Shown here piece after piece: positions 36,910-49,332 of a stretch of DNA of 64,000 nucleotides. Every line of letters starts with the position of its first letter. Position 1 is the first letter of the stretch. The stretch is from contig JAODUO010000952.1 of the NCBI GenBank assembly GCA_025642075.2, positions 1 through 64,000 on the forward strand, in the 5' to 3' direction. Both the position numbers and the translations under genes were made by a program. The DNA is from Ridgeia piscesae (taxonomy: Eukaryota; Annelida; Polychaeta; Sabellida; Siboglinidae). The notes under the pieces are model-generated. The model searched no databases, was not told the DNA's origin, and worked only from the letters and a program-made list of their open reading frames with translations.

Positions 36910-37092
36910 TGTGGTGACTGAACGTCCATGGTTCATGACCCTGCATTGCCCACCAGATGGAGCCAGTGTACAGAAGGCCACCATACAGGCCAAGACGAGT
37001 GCCGAACGAGGGTCGAACATTGCGTGTTTTGTGTAGTTCCTTCCACACCCAACTGTCTTTAATCTTCTGTTCATAGCTCACTGGCTCCAATC
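36910..37092 (-). CDS. ETFDH: ETFDH exon (membrane-associated region)
   Basis: 183 bp. Acceptor gcatgctgcag, then GA completing Gly from the exon at 40,271; donor A|gtaagt. Codes VSYEQKIKDSWVWKEL, RNVRPSFGTRLGLYGGLLYT and ends HEPWTFSHH, the strongly conserved segment of the ubiquinone-binding domain of ETF-QO. The minisatellite of the next intron starts 7 nt after the donor. Confidence 0.95.
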
Positions 37093-38029
37093 CTGCAGCA
37101 TGCACCAATGTCGTATAAGTTTTTATTAGGGTAATTCTTTGATATTTATGAACACAGCCTGACAAAAGTTATGACATCTCAATATGCAAACATGTTTTGG
37201 TTTGTAAATGTTAGCTTGTCTAGGAAATTTTTACCAGAAGTACTGGCTAGTAGAGTTTCTACAATGACTGTGTTAGCTTGTGTATATGTGCAGATATATG
37301 CAGTTGTAAGTTTGTTTGATTGAGCGAGGTTATGCATTTGGATGCAACTGTGTGAGTGCACACTGTCAATCATTCTATCACCAGGTGTCACTCACTCTAT
37401 CAAACATTCTACAACAGAGCTCAACACGGGCACTGGCCCGATGTGTTTTTTAAAGCTGTCAGGCAGTTTGGGCCACCAGTTTTTAAATCCTACTAACCCA
37501 ATGGTCCAGTGGTTGTAATCCGACTGACCACTGTCGACGTTTCCGTAACCCGACCTTTCACAGAAAATTAGTATGACCTTAATACATTAGTCTATTTATT
37601 AACATTCGTTTTGTTACATTTTATTTATAACTTATTACACAACTGTATCTAAAATGTTGTCGTGCTGATACGAAGACTTCTATGCACTGTGGATTTTGTA
37701 AACGCCTACATGATTGGTGAATGGCGGGAATCACTCATTATTCACCCAATCAGTGATGTTGTTACAAATTGCCATTGGCTATGGGTGGTAGGTGATATCG
37801 TTGTTGTCTGCGTGAATGATAAAATGCTAGTGCACATTCCGTAATGGACATCTACGCAATGTGATATATTGTTACAGTATTGCAAAGGACCATTCCTGCA
37901 GCGGTGGATTTTGTAAAACAATCTTGGAAAGAAGAGGGCAAGTGTTTTGGACAACGTTCACACTGTCATCATCGCACGTGGCCCCTCGGCCTAGCACATT
38001 GATGCAATGTTTACATAGTCGTAGGCTAG
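37093..38029. other. Intron sequence, nothing coding
   Basis: ETFDH intron. A single stray copy of the 34-bp minisatellite motif (caccaggtgtcactcactc) lies at about 37,380, more than 1.6 kb from the main array. Confidence 0.6.
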
Positions 38030-38255
38030 CCTGTCGTTAAATGGAGCAGAAGCCTGTCGTTAAATGGAGCAGAAGCCTGTCATTAAATGGAGCAGAAGCC
38101 TGTCGTTAAATGGAGCACAAGCCTGTCGTTAAATGGAGCACAAGCCTGTCGTTAAATGGAGCACAAGCCTGTCGTTAAATGGAGCACAAGCCTGTCGTTA
38201 AATGGAGCACAAGCCTGTCGTTAAATGGAGCACAAGCCTGTCATTAAATGGAGCA
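38030..38255. repeat. 23-bp minisatellite (agcctgtcgttaaatggagcaca)
   Basis: About ten tandem copies with aga/aca variation at the end of the unit. Confidence 0.95.
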
Positions 38256-39039
38256 TGTGTTATCTGTGTTAACGCATGCCTGATTCTGCAGTAACAGCTT
38301 TACGTTGAGCTTCAGGCACAACTAAAACCAGGAAATGTTTTTCATGACAGACAGCTACAGTTTCAAGCCCCAAGCCCTCCCCTTTCTTTGTATACCTGTC
38401 AAAACGTAGTCAAAGTCATGAATTAAATCTTGCTGATTTTGCTTTAGTCTCACTGCAATTATGCAAAATAAAATATCAATAGAAAGTGTCAGTGAGTTTG
38501 TGATATTAAATACGAAACAGTGTGTTTTTTATAATGTCCGAGCATAAAATGGCATATAATGAAGGCTATAATAATATTGTAGTTTTATGTTTTTGTTTTA
38601 TGTAATTTTTCAAATTAGAACTGACTTTACTCTGCGATATGTAGAAGAGCCACGACACTGACTGAAGGCTGACTGTTGTTATTGAGGTTGATATTTAATT
38701 TCTCGTAATATGTAGTAATCCATGTAATAGTCTATAAATAAATGTGATACAATTTTATAATGCGATCGGCGCCTAAGATTTCATATTAGCAGACTGACAC
38801 TACGATTAAAACAGTTAACATAACGTTGAGTTCTCTTTTTTATTGTTGCAATCTGACAAAAAATACATTAAAAATAACATGCAACATGTAAGATCTTCGG
38901 AAAGTCTTCATGATGTCACTCCTGTTGAAACTTGGTTTTCTAAAGCAATGGGCAGCATATTTTGTTTACAATTACAAAGACTTTTTGGGCGGCCAATAAC
39001 TTTTCAAATCTACTGGTGGATACAAGTTTCATGTCAAGA
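38256..39039. other. Intron sequence, nothing coding
   Basis: AT-rich ETFDH intron between two minisatellites. No feature is supported. Confidence 0.6.
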
Positions 39040-39800
39040 CCTGTATCACCAGGTGTCACTCACTCTATCAGTCATTCTACCACCAGGTGTCACTCACTCT
39101 ATCAGTCATTCTACCACCAGGTGTCACTCACTCTATCAGTCATTCTACCACCAGGTGTCACTCACTCTATCAGTCATTCTACCACCAGGTGTCACTCACT
39201 CTCTTTCAATCAATCTACCAGCAGGTGTCACTCACTCTGTTTCAATCATTCTACCACCAGGAGTCACTCACTGTCTTTCAACCATTCTACCACCAGGTGT
39301 CACTCACTCATCAAACATTCTACCACCAGGTGTCACTCACTGTCTTTCAATCATTCCACCACCAGGTGTCACTCACTCTATCAAACATTCTACCACCAGG
39401 TGTCACTCACTGTCTTTCAATTATTCCACCACCAGGTGTCACTCACTCTATCAAACATTCTACCACCAGGTGTCACTCACTGTCTTTCAACCATTCTACC
39501 ACCAAGTGTCACTCTCTTCCACTCATTCTACCACCAGGTGTCACTCACTCATCAAACATTCTACCACCAGGTGTCACTCACTCTCTTTCAATCATTCTAC
39601 CACCAGGTGTCACTCTCTTCCAATCATTCTACCACCAGGTGTCACTCACTCTATCAAACATTGTACCACCAGGTGTCACTCACTCTCTTTGAAGCATTCT
39701 ACCACCCTGTGTCACTCATTTTCTTTCAATCATTCTACCACCAGGTGTCACTCATTTTCTTTCAATCATTCTACCACCAGGTGTCACTCACTCAATTCAA
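39040..39800. repeat. 34-36-bp minisatellite (caccaggtgtcactcactc...)
   Basis: About 22 copies of a 34-bp unit with 29-36 bp variants. On the gene strand each unit contains gagtgagtgacac, which resembles the ETFDH donor at 40,270 (ggtgagtgacaac). Long frames on the plus strand are repeat artefacts. Confidence 0.95.
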
Positions 39801-40270
39801 CCTACACCCATAAGAGGATCAACCTTAAACAAATTAGAATAATAAGTATGATGGCGGTTCTTTTACTTTGTTCTATGTATCTATGCTAACAGAAAAAATG
39901 CCATCAACATCTTCAGTGTTATTTTTTTCAATAATGATATAATTCCATTTTTGTGCATTGAAACATAGGGGTAAGTAAGCTGTTTAGCATACCTGTTGTT
40001 GCACAAAAATATGTATACTATTAGCAAGGTGATTAATTGTTCTAGTCATTGAGATACGATAATTATAATGTTATGAATATTATGGTCAGAATACTTTTCT
40101 ATGCAAATAATTGCAATTGTCCACTGAATCCTTTTTACTGTGAACAATGAAATGTTCACGCATGTGTATTTTGATGGATTTGTTTCAGATGCCCAAAGCT
40201 GCAGACAGCAATGCACAAAACCCACTACTGCATTTATTTGATTGACTGTACTACTACAGTTGTCACTCAC
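39801..40270. other. Intron sequence next to an ETFDH donor
   Basis: No feature beyond the gtgagt donor at 40,270. Confidence 0.6.
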
Positions 40271-40433
40271 CCTCCATAGCCGAGTTCCCATCTGAGATAC
40301 ATTCAAAGACAGACTCAGCAGCTAACATGCCACTCTTCATTGCGTTGTGTAGACCTTTGATCTTGGCAACGTTCATGAAGCCAGGACTGCAGCCGATCAG
40401 ACAGCCTCCAGGAAATGTCAGCTTGGGTATGCA
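40271..40433 (-). CDS. ETFDH: ETFDH exon (ubiquinone-binding segment)
   Basis: 163 bp. Acceptor cttctgcag, donor GGAGG|gtgagt, phase 0 in and 1 out. Codes [36 protein letters not shown], ending SAMEG. The PGG...GCSPGF...KIKG pattern is the signature of the FAD/ubiquinone domain of ETF-QO. Intact. Confidence 0.96.
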
Positions 40434-40689
40434 CTGCAGAAGACATTAACATTATTTTTGTGACATGTGACAAATAAACACGGAAGGCAGATGATTATTG
40501 GTGAAAATGTTAGATTTGTTGAAGCAGGGCTTGATATTAAAGGGCATGCGATAAAATGTGTTCTGATCCATAATAACAAATAATGTATGCAGTTTCAAAT
40601 GGTGCTATTGAAAAAACTATGAATCACAAGAGCATGCAACATAAAAATAACATTAAAATGTGCCACTTTACAGAAATGCCGAGTGACAG

Positions 40690-42260
40690 CGGCATGAGAC
40701 TGTGACACAAGTCTTGGTCATGAGACTGTGACACAAGTCTTGGTCATGAGTCTGTGACACCAGTCTTGGTTGTGCGACTGTGACACAAGTCTTGGTCATG
40801 AGACTGTGACACAAGTCTTGGTCATGAGACTGTGACACAAGTCTTGGTCATGAGACTGTGACACCAGTCTTGGTCATGAGACTGTGACACCAGTCTTGGT
40901 CATGAGTCTGTGACACCAGTCTTGGTCATGAGACTGTGACACAAGTCTTGGTCATGAGTCTGTGACACCAGTCTTGGTTGTGCGACTGTGACACAAGTCT
41001 TGGTCATGAGACTGTGACACCAGTCTTGGTCATGAGACTGTGACACCAGTCTTGGTCATGAGACTGTGACACAAGTCTTGGTCATGAGACTGTGACACCA
41101 GTCTTGGTCATGAGACTGTGACACAAGTCTTGGTCATGAGACTGTGACACCAGTCTTGGTCATGAGACTGTGACACCAGTCTTGGTCATGAGACTGTGAC
41201 ACCAGTCTTGGTCATGAGACTGTGACACCAGTCTTGGTCATGAGACTGTGACACCAGTCTTGGTCATGAGACTGTGACACAAGTCTTGGTCATGAGACTG
41301 TGACACAAGTCTTGGTCATGAGACTGTGACACCAGTCTTGGTCATGAGACTGTGACACCAGTCTTGGTCATGAGACTGTGACACCAGTCTTGGTCATGAG
41401 ACTGTGACACCAGTCTTGGTCATGAGACTGTGACACCAGTCTTGGTCATGAGACTGTGACACCAGTCTTGGTCATGAGACTGTGACACCAATCTTGGTCA
41501 TGAGACTGTGACACCAGTCTTGGTCATGAGACTGTGACACCAGTCTTGGTCATGAGACTGTGACACCAGTCTTGGTCATGAGACTGTGACACCAGTCTTG
41601 GTCATGAGACTGTGACACCAGTCTTGGTCATGAGACTGTGACACCAGTCTTGGTCATGAGACTGTGACACCAATCTTGGTCATGAGACTGTGACACCAGT
41701 CTTGGTCATGAGACTGTAACACCAATCTCGGTCATGAGACTGTGACACCAGTTTTGGTCATGAGACTGTGACACCAGTCTTGGTCATGAGTCTGTGACAC
41801 CAGTCTTGGTTGTGCGACTGTGACACCAGTCTTGGTCATGAGACTGTGACACCAGTCTTGGTCATGAGACTGTGACACCGGTCCTGGTCATGGGACTGTG
41901 ACACCAGTCTTGGTCATGAGACTGTGACACCAGTCTTGGTCATGAGACTGTGACACCAGTCCTGGTCATGAGACTGTGACACCAGTCTTGGTCATGAGAC
42001 TACTGTGACATCAGTCTTGGGCATGAGACTGTGACACCAATCTTGATCATGAGACTGTGACACCAGTCCTGGTCATGAGACTGTGACACCAGTCTTGGTC
42101 ATGAGACTACTGTGACATCAGTCTTGGGCATGAGACTGTGACACCAATCTTGATCATGAGACTGCGACACCAGTCCTGGTCATGAGACTGTGACATCAGT
42201 CTTGGTCATGAGACTGTGACACCAGTCTTGGTCATGAGACTGTAACACCAGTCTTGGCAG
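40690..42260. repeat. 26-bp minisatellite (gtcatgagactgtgacaccagtcttg)
   Basis: About 60 copies. Caa/cca alternate in the centre, and a few units carry an extra tac (gagactactgtgacatc). The array starts about 260 nt upstream of the acceptor at 40,434. Confidence 0.97.
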
Positions 42261-43156
42261 GCCTGCGTCATGTAAACAACTCACCCAATAGTGGCCAGTG
42301 GCCAAAGAATGGTGATGTTTCTGTTGCAGAGGCCGAGACACACGAGGATCAAATATATTTATTGTTGTGAGTGACCACAAAGTCTGTGTATCCATGTAGC
42401 TCTGTAGCCAGGGAAGGCTGAACACAAGTGACATCACACAGTTGGGAATTTGGACATTAAATATAAAAAACTTTATAAAAAACAGGCATATTCGATGGAA
42501 TGTTAATTAGCTTTCCAGGCAGGCCCCTGGTTTTTAGTGCATGGTTGTGGGAGCAACGAATACACAATAACCAATTAATCATGGTTCCTTTCTGCCTAGG
42601 CTCCAGAGGGGGGTTCTAACAAGAATAAAGTATTCTTTTCCAGCCAGTTCAGGCAGACACTGGCAACATGTGGACCTGTAGCTTTTAGGAAAGCACTGAT
42701 GTGCCCTTAGAAACATTCAATCAAAATCAAATTGTAGTATCTTCACTGAAATCACCTAATTGGCATTTTCTCTGACTAGATATGAGATTGACTAGAAACA
42801 CAGCCATATTGTATGAATGCAGCAGACAATATCAATCAAGTGTATGAATTTTTACTCTATAGGTGGCCAGAATATTAATGTTTTTATCTTTGTCAATTGT
42901 CACTTACAGGTGACAATATATCTTTAACCACTATACACCAGTCATATCATTTTAAAGATACTTAAACATAAAAAATACACAACTTGCTTAAAAAAATTGG
43001 TAGTTTAAATGAAGATATAGCTTAAAGCAGGCAGCAACTATCCAGTTTAACAGGGATCTACGTGGTTATTGATACAGCCTCTACCAGGCTATTGACCAGT
43101 GATTAGAACAGTGTTGAACTGAAGGGAAGGGTGAGATGCCAACCAGTAGCACACAC
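42261..43156. other. Intron sequence, nothing coding
   Basis: AT-rich ETFDH intron. No element or RNA gene is seen. Confidence 0.6.
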
Positions 43157-43300
43157 CTGTATTCCACCCTCATTGAGAGCCCTGGCACCATAACCGATGC
43201 GGTTGCCTCCTCGCAGAGTCTTCTCAATGCTCGGATGGTGCTTGAACCGCTGTAACTCCTTGAACGGACTCACGTAAGGGTTCTTGTAGTCCAGTCCTAC
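43157..43300 (-). CDS. ETFDH: ETFDH exon
   Basis: 144 bp, phase 0 at both ends. Acceptor cttacag, donor CAG|gtgtgt. Codes [37 protein letters not shown] and [10 protein letters not shown], all conserved in ETF-QO. Joins directly to 44,424 upstream and 40,433 downstream. Confidence 0.96.
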
Positions 43301-43374
43301 CTGTAAGTGACAAGTACAACTTAGGTCATTTAATCAGCTCCTTGAACACACTCTGTGAATCCTCTATTACAGTA

Positions 43375-43876
43375 ATCACTGGAAGATATTACAGTAATCA
43401 CTGGAAGATATTACAGTTATCACTGGATGATATTACAGTAATCACTGGAAGATATTACAGTTATCACTGGATGATATTACAGTAATCACTGGAAGATATT
43501 ACAGTAATCACTGGAATATATTACAGTAATCACCGGAAGATATTACAGTAATCACCGGAAGATATTACAGTAATCACTGGAAGATATTACAGTAATCACT
43601 GGAAGATATTACAGTTATCACTGGAAGATATTACAGTAATCACTGGAAGATATTACAGTAATCACTGGAAAATATTACAGTTATCACTGGAAGATATTAC
43701 AGTAATCACTGGAAGATATTACAGTAATCACTGGAAGATATTACAGTAATCACTGGAAGATATTACAGTAATCACTGGAAGATATTACAGTAATCACTGG
43801 AAGATATTACAGTAATCACTGGAAGATATTACAGTAATCACTGGAAGATATTACAGTAATCACTGGAAGATATTAC
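43375..43876. repeat. 22-bp minisatellite (agtaatcactggaagatattac)
   Basis: About 23 copies, with aat/tat and aaga/atga variants, starting about 75 nt upstream of the acceptor at 43,301. Confidence 0.97.
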
Positions 43877-44423
43877 AAATGTAAATTGTGCTGTCCGTTT
43901 TTTCCATTTTACTTTGTTCCCAAAGACACGTCATTGTTTCACAACAGGTAAGAATATGTTTGTTTTCATTCTGCAGGAAGTATTACATGACAGAAACGTG
44001 GCATTCAGTGTTGTCGCTAATATGGTCTGAAAGAAATATTGATAGAATGTCGTGTTCAGTGTTGGGATTACCAGGCGTGAAAGAAATATTCATTAAACAT
44101 TTTGTGATACAGTAGATGTGACTGGTGACTGATGCATCCATACGTAACTTAAGCAATGTGATACCAGAACACCACAATGTTTGCAATATAAGTGGCACGT
44201 TCAATCTTTTGTCATCATACAGCTTTGAATTTTATGTGGCATTTGTAGAAATTATATCACCATGATGGATTCAAAGGTTAAGATAGGACTTGGAGATTGC
44301 GGCTATGGTATAACACTGCAAAAAAGAGCGGGTTGTCTATGCTAAATATGGCTTTTTTGGAGCCAAGTAACCTTATGTAAACTGAAATGGCTTGAAGTGA
44401 AACCTGGTACAGGGTGTACTTAC
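43877..44423. other. Intron sequence, nothing coding
   Basis: No supported feature. Confidence 0.6.
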
Positions 44424-44498
44424 AATAAGACCAACTCCAACAAGAGGTTGATCACCTCCGTAGTGGTACATGAAGGTGCCTCCATACATCTGGTAATT
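44424..44498 (-). CDS. ETFDH: ETFDH exon (25 codons)
   Basis: 75 bp, phase 0 at both ends. Acceptor gtgttgcag, donor ATT|gtaagt. Codes NYQMYGGTFMYHYGGDQPL then VGVGLI, matching the short conserved segment between the FAD-domain exons of ETF-QO. Confidence 0.95.
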
Positions 44499-46489
44499 CT
44501 GCAACACATATGAAAGCAGTTAAAGGCAATGCTACGATTTCAATGTGACTGTTGGTTCAATTAATACGCAGCATTTAAAAATCCATTATCAGTTCGATTA
44601 CTTTTACTCCTCGCGTTTGAGACTAATTTCACGAAAAAGCAAACCTACCAATTCGTTTATGCATAATTATATGTGCCTTCATTTTTATGAAATAAACAGA
44701 AAACTCAGAAAAAATAAAAAGCTTCGGTAGAGAATTGTTGAACCACACTTCGGAGTTATTGTGACATCCGGAAAAGACTGTAGCTTGAAAATCTCGCGTG
44801 ATCGATCGATGTGTGCCTGGATGGCTGATCTCGGATTCTGCACGTGACCGCCCAGTTTAAACAAATGGCGCCAGCTGTAACCAACGTGATCGCTTTTCAT
44901 CTGCTACCTGGTGTAACGCTGATTGGTTTTTTATACGATAAAAAATAATTAATGGTTCTTTTATTAAGCAAACTGCCCTTATTACTTGTCCTATTTATAT
45001 AGAACGCGACTGGACATGAAAGAAAAGGATTGGCGATGGGCAAAACGAAATGATTGGGAAGCTTTAAAGAAATTAAATTTCAGGTGCCTATATTGAAACA
45101 CTGCATCCAGGCCTCTACATAGGACACATATTTTATCAGGCAAAAATGTCCAGATAGATATAGGCCTTTGTGTGTGTGTGTGTGTGTGTGCATGCATGCG
45201 TGCGTGCGTGCGTGCGTGGCTGTATGTGTACACAATCCTATTTAAACGTGCACAGAGTATATGTGAACTGCCATGCCAAAATGAGACGCTTCTCACTGAA
45301 GCTTATAATGATATATGAGCCAAGACATTAAGGCACTGATTTATTTAAATAATGACCTTCCAGCGACAATTGCTCCCAAATAGTATGATCTAACATATGT
45401 AAGTTGTCTAAATGCCATGACTAGTGTTTAAATGTGTTTATCTGGGTGTGTTTTGACACCTATCAAATATCGTTTAATGAGTGCGATTGTTTTAGACACA
45501 CAAAATTACCACTTTCTCTTCAAAAATAATCCAAGTAAATTGTCTCCAATGGCACTATGTTTGGTACCACTGGAAAGCTGGATTTCTATTCTAAACACCG
45601 ACCGCATTTTCATTAAAGACTTTCCATAAATTTGCATGTTAATGGGGCTTTTGTGAAGGCTAAGCGTCACCTTGTGACCAGAAATCAGCTCTCTGATTGG
45701 CTAGCTGTCATTAACGGCTCGTCAGATCAACTTCTGGTCTTTTGTTTATGCGCGTTTTCCCTTGACAATTCACTGTTAAAACGAACTATTTCAGTATTAT
45801 GATATGAACATTGTCTCTTATCTTCTAAATGAAACTGCTCACTGAGGCCTCAGCGATATGAGTCTTAGAGATGTGGCAATTGATTATTTCATGCGTCATG
45901 CTTGAAATAATCGATTGCCACATCTCTAAGACTCGTACATATAGTAAGTGACAGGTTATTTTTGGTGCTGTCCATACTATGGTGTTGTATTGGTGCTGTC
46001 ATTACTAAATTTTAAATATGGGTTGTAGGCTTCAAGCATAGATATACACTTTCATAATTATTATGTAGTTAAACTGGTCCATCTAGAACAAAACGTGTCT
46101 GCATGAAGTGAAATCTTCACAAATAAAGGAGTAAAAGCTTTTAAGCAGTTTTTCTCAAATTAGTACATTTTGCATTTTCGACATTCAAATAGGTGTATCT
46201 CTGGAAATAATGTGACTATAAGTGAAATCGAGGTATCATTATTTCCGTTTGAATCTGCTCAATCCAAATATGCAATAAAACATACTACCATTATTTTCGA
46301 GAAGCATCTCACATATAATGTAATGCTTTTAAGTTCCTCAAATGTCTGCCCGTCCATTTACCTGTCCAGTCTAATTTATACCAGTACAAAACATGCTTTG
46401 TCTGCCAAATGAAGGACGTAGCTGTATTTCTAGAAAAAGCCATCCCTATCCCCAGAAGCTCATGTCTATCGAATGTGTGAGGAACTCAC
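44499..46489. other. Intron with microsatellite and hairpin
   Basis: About 2 kb ETFDH intron. A short (TG)n/(TGCG)n tract lies at 45,169-45,217, and a strong hairpin at 45,860-45,934 is listed separately. Open frames are short and unremarkable. Confidence 0.6.
45860..45934. repeat. 34-bp near-perfect hairpin
   Basis: 45,860-45,893 (gagtcttagagatgtggcaa...) and 45,901-45,934 (...ttgccacatctctaagactc) are inverted, with about one internal mismatch and a mismatch next to a 7-nt loop. The size suits a microRNA-like precursor or a tiny foldback element. Orientation of any product is unknown. Confidence 0.8.
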
Positions 46490-46702
46490 CAGAGGCCAGC
46501 CGACAGTATGCTCCACTCTGCCAGGGTGATGATTGGCGGGGTCTACTTCCCACAGTTCCTTGACCCCTACGCCATAAGTCTGGGGTGCACACTGCTCTCG
46601 CAGGTTGAACTTATTGTAGAGTTGTTTGGCCAAGTGACCATGACAACCCTCTGCAAAGATGGTCACCTTGGCATTGAGCTCCATGCCCCGCTCAAACGTC
46701 TC
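46490..46702 (-). CDS. ETFDH: ETFDH exon (71 codons)
   Basis: 213 bp, phase 0 at both ends. Acceptor gttctcag, donor CTG|gtgagt. Codes [50 protein letters not shown] and [21 protein letters not shown] is a hallmark of ETF-QO. Confidence 0.97.
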
Positions 46703-47156
46703 CTGAGAACATGGCACGTGACCTACCATATCACTCCAGCAATAGCAGATCCATACATGTGTACAACTAAACGTTTTAAAGGCTTACAGAAAAAAGGAAC
46801 CTTACAACAGTTCATGAAAACTTTTGTCATTATGGGATTTCAACTAGCAACCTAATTGTAACTGTTTGCTATTGTGATTTGTTTGTTATTGTATAACTTG
46901 TGTCAATGTAATGTTGGTCCAAAAGATGCTGAAAATAACCTCTTTCATCATGAAACAATCTGACAGTCAATTTTGGTTGTTACCCTGATTCAAAGTAAGT
47001 CACCACCTTCATCCTGAGAGACATCTCGATATAGGTTCTCTTGCGTATGATAAATGGAGACACCACATCATGGAGCCTGGGTGATCAAGGCTAGTGACTG
47101 ACAACAAATACAGTATTTGGTTTCTTTACGTCAACCTTAGTCTTCTGCTCGCTTAC
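46703..47156. other. Intron sequence, nothing coding
   Basis: No supported feature in this ETFDH intron. Confidence 0.6.
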
Positions 47157-47234
47157 CTTTGGTGAACCATCTTTGTGTATTCCAACATCATTTGTGGCTA
47201 TGCCCCTCAGACTCCCGTCTTTGTGAAACAGAAG
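47157..47234 (-). CDS. ETFDH: ETFDH exon (26 codons)
   Basis: 78 bp, phase 0 at both ends. Acceptor ctttgtag, donor AAG|gtaagc. Codes [20 protein letters not shown] and KDGSPK, a conserved FAD-domain segment. Confidence 0.95.
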
Positions 47235-47297
47235 CTACAAAGTACTGCATCATTCAAGTTGTATGTTGACCATTTTCACTGACTAACTCACTGACAA

Positions 47298-47352
47298 GGA
47301 ATTAACGAGTAATATAATTAGCATAAATATTACTAAACTGTTATAAAAATAT

Positions 47353-47396
<44 letters not shown>

Positions 47397-47499
47397 TATA
47401 TATATTATATATATATATTACTATATATATATATATATATAGTAATATTTTTATAACAGTTTAGTAATATTTATGCTAATTATATTACTCGTTAATTCC
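47298..47499. repeat. Perfect palindrome with (TA)n centre
   Basis: Arms of about 66 bp (ggaattaacgagtaatataa... inward) are identical when inverted and meet in a TA-rich centre at about 47,365-47,432. Either a foldback transposable element or an assembly fold-back. Confidence 0.85.
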
Positions 47500-48439
47500 C
47501 TAGACCTTGTATATCTGAAAATAAAAAGAATTGATTAAAATAACCAAGTTTTGTTAAACATTGTATAATGTGTTTTAGCTTGTGTATGTGTGTGTATATT
47601 TATATTATATATATATATATAAGGTTAAACGCCGCGTATGGGAGACCAGTTATGCATATAGCACCACGTACGGGAGACCGCTGTTTTAGTTTTGATATGT
47701 GATTGCATAACTAATTAATTTTATTTAATGACTATTCTTGTTAGTGGAGATAGTTTAGATATAAAGGAGTTAACTTATGCAATTATTATAAACTTTATTT
47801 TATATTTTGATTGGTTTTGAGCACATTTATTGCAGACACTTGTATATATTTATGTGCATAAGGCGCCGCGTACGGGACCCCGGCAGAGAAGTGTTTATAG
47901 TTTAAAAGTTTTGCTATATATCGATAGAGGGGTTAGCATTCCGTACTCAGTGTACTATATGCTTGTTTCGTATGTCTTAATTTTAATAAATATATACACA
48001 TTAATTAAACAAATATTTGACGGATTTCCTAGCCATACGTTGCACATTTGTTAAATGCGGCGCTGTCAATTTGTGTATCTGCATATATATTTACGTTGTT
48101 ATTGTTATTGTTGTACAGCTGTATTGGGTTTTGGATATACCAGGTCGGCATTAAATATATACTACTGCACATAAGTATGACTACCCAGGGTAATAACTAA
48201 CTCCCGACTACACACCGGTCTCCTGTATGCGGCATCTAAGCATATATCTTTTAAGGAGACCGATTTTTGTGTATATGTTATTTATTACAATATCTTAACA
48301 ATATTGTAGTATGTGGTGTGTATTTGTATTACAGACAATGTTCCAATTAGATATAATTGGAAAATCAATTACATAAAAATATACGGCCAGTCTCCTGTAG
48401 GGGGTCGTATATGCACTGGTCTCCATATGCAGCATTTAG

Positions 48440-48444
<5 letters not shown>
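47500..48444. other. AT-rich intron with dispersed gtacggga-type motifs
   Basis: Words such as gccgcgtatgggagacc, cacgtacgggagacc and gccgcgtacgggacc recur at about 47,630, 47,668 and 47,862, suggesting a degraded repeat family. No coding or terminal repeats were seen. Confidence 0.4.

Positions 48445-48524
<80 letters not shown>
48445..48524. repeat. (TA)n microsatellite
   Basis: About 39 TA units. Confidence 0.95.
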
Positions 48525-48526
<2 letters not shown>

Positions 48527-48846
48527 TGGTGAAAGATTCAGCCAAGAAAGGCATTGATGAAATTTAAAAAGGCATCATAAGGAAAAAACATTATAAACAT
48601 TATAAATCGTTCCTATGGATGTAAATGAGCCCCTGTAAATATGGCTTCTGGAAGCTAAGCACTTAAGAATAACAAACACATTCACAGACATAAATACATT
48701 GACACAGTGTTGCATTTCAGTAGGCTCGTGTTTAGCAAAAACCATAACTTTATACCCCCATGTGACCAGTGGTAAAGTAGGGATGTTATTGATCATAAAC
48801 ATTTGGCGACTAGACCACAGGAAAGAGAAATGACAAGACGGTGCAC

Positions 48847-48965
48847 CTCACTGGCGGCGGTGCCAGGGTAGACCTCCACTCCCAGGGCCTCTGCCTGCTC
48901 CCCCAGCCACCCGACTAGGTGCCCCAGTCGACACACGTAGTTCCCATGGTTGTTGACAGGCATTC
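48847..48965 (-). CDS. ETFDH: ETFDH exon (FAD domain, [12 protein letters not shown])
   Basis: 119 bp. Acceptor tttatag, then GA completing a split codon, which requires the preceding exon to end with one base (phase 1); donor GAG|gtgcac, phase 0. Codes [34 protein letters not shown] and TAASE. The exon at 54,760 ends in phase 0, so it cannot splice here in frame. A further exon is required between them. Confidence 0.95.
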
Positions 48966-49332
48966 CTATAAACACAAATATTCATTATAATAGTCATAAA
49001 TATAGATTTCTATAATGTAATTTCTATGATAGTTCAATACGGAGATACTTGTAAAAAGAATGCTCTGAAAATATAATTGTTTAAATAAATTTCACATTAT
49101 ATTTATTATAAACAGACAACCAAAAATTTTGTGTTAACATTTTAGTCTTACCACAAATATTTCATTAACAAATACATATGCATACCATGCTTACTCAAGT
49201 CCATACTTAAAATGTAAACTCAATATAACATTACATATATATTGTATAATTACAATAATATATAGTTCAAGTATACACTAGTATTTTATATACAGTGTCT
49301 GCACTATTTAAATACTACGTGTCTTTTTCCTC
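48966..49332. other. Intron sequence, nothing coding
   Basis: AT-rich. Inspected for the missing ETFDH exon and none found. Confidence 0.6.

Noticed and set aside
34635..37036. Open frames of 382, 740 and 757 codons (Pro/Ser/His/Thr-rich)
   Set aside because: They are three frames of one 16-bp minisatellite without stops. Composition is fixed by the repeat, and they run over the ETFDH exon in antisense.
46508..46855. Plus-strand 115-codon frame
   Set aside because: Antisense shadow of the ETFDH exon at 46,490-46,702.
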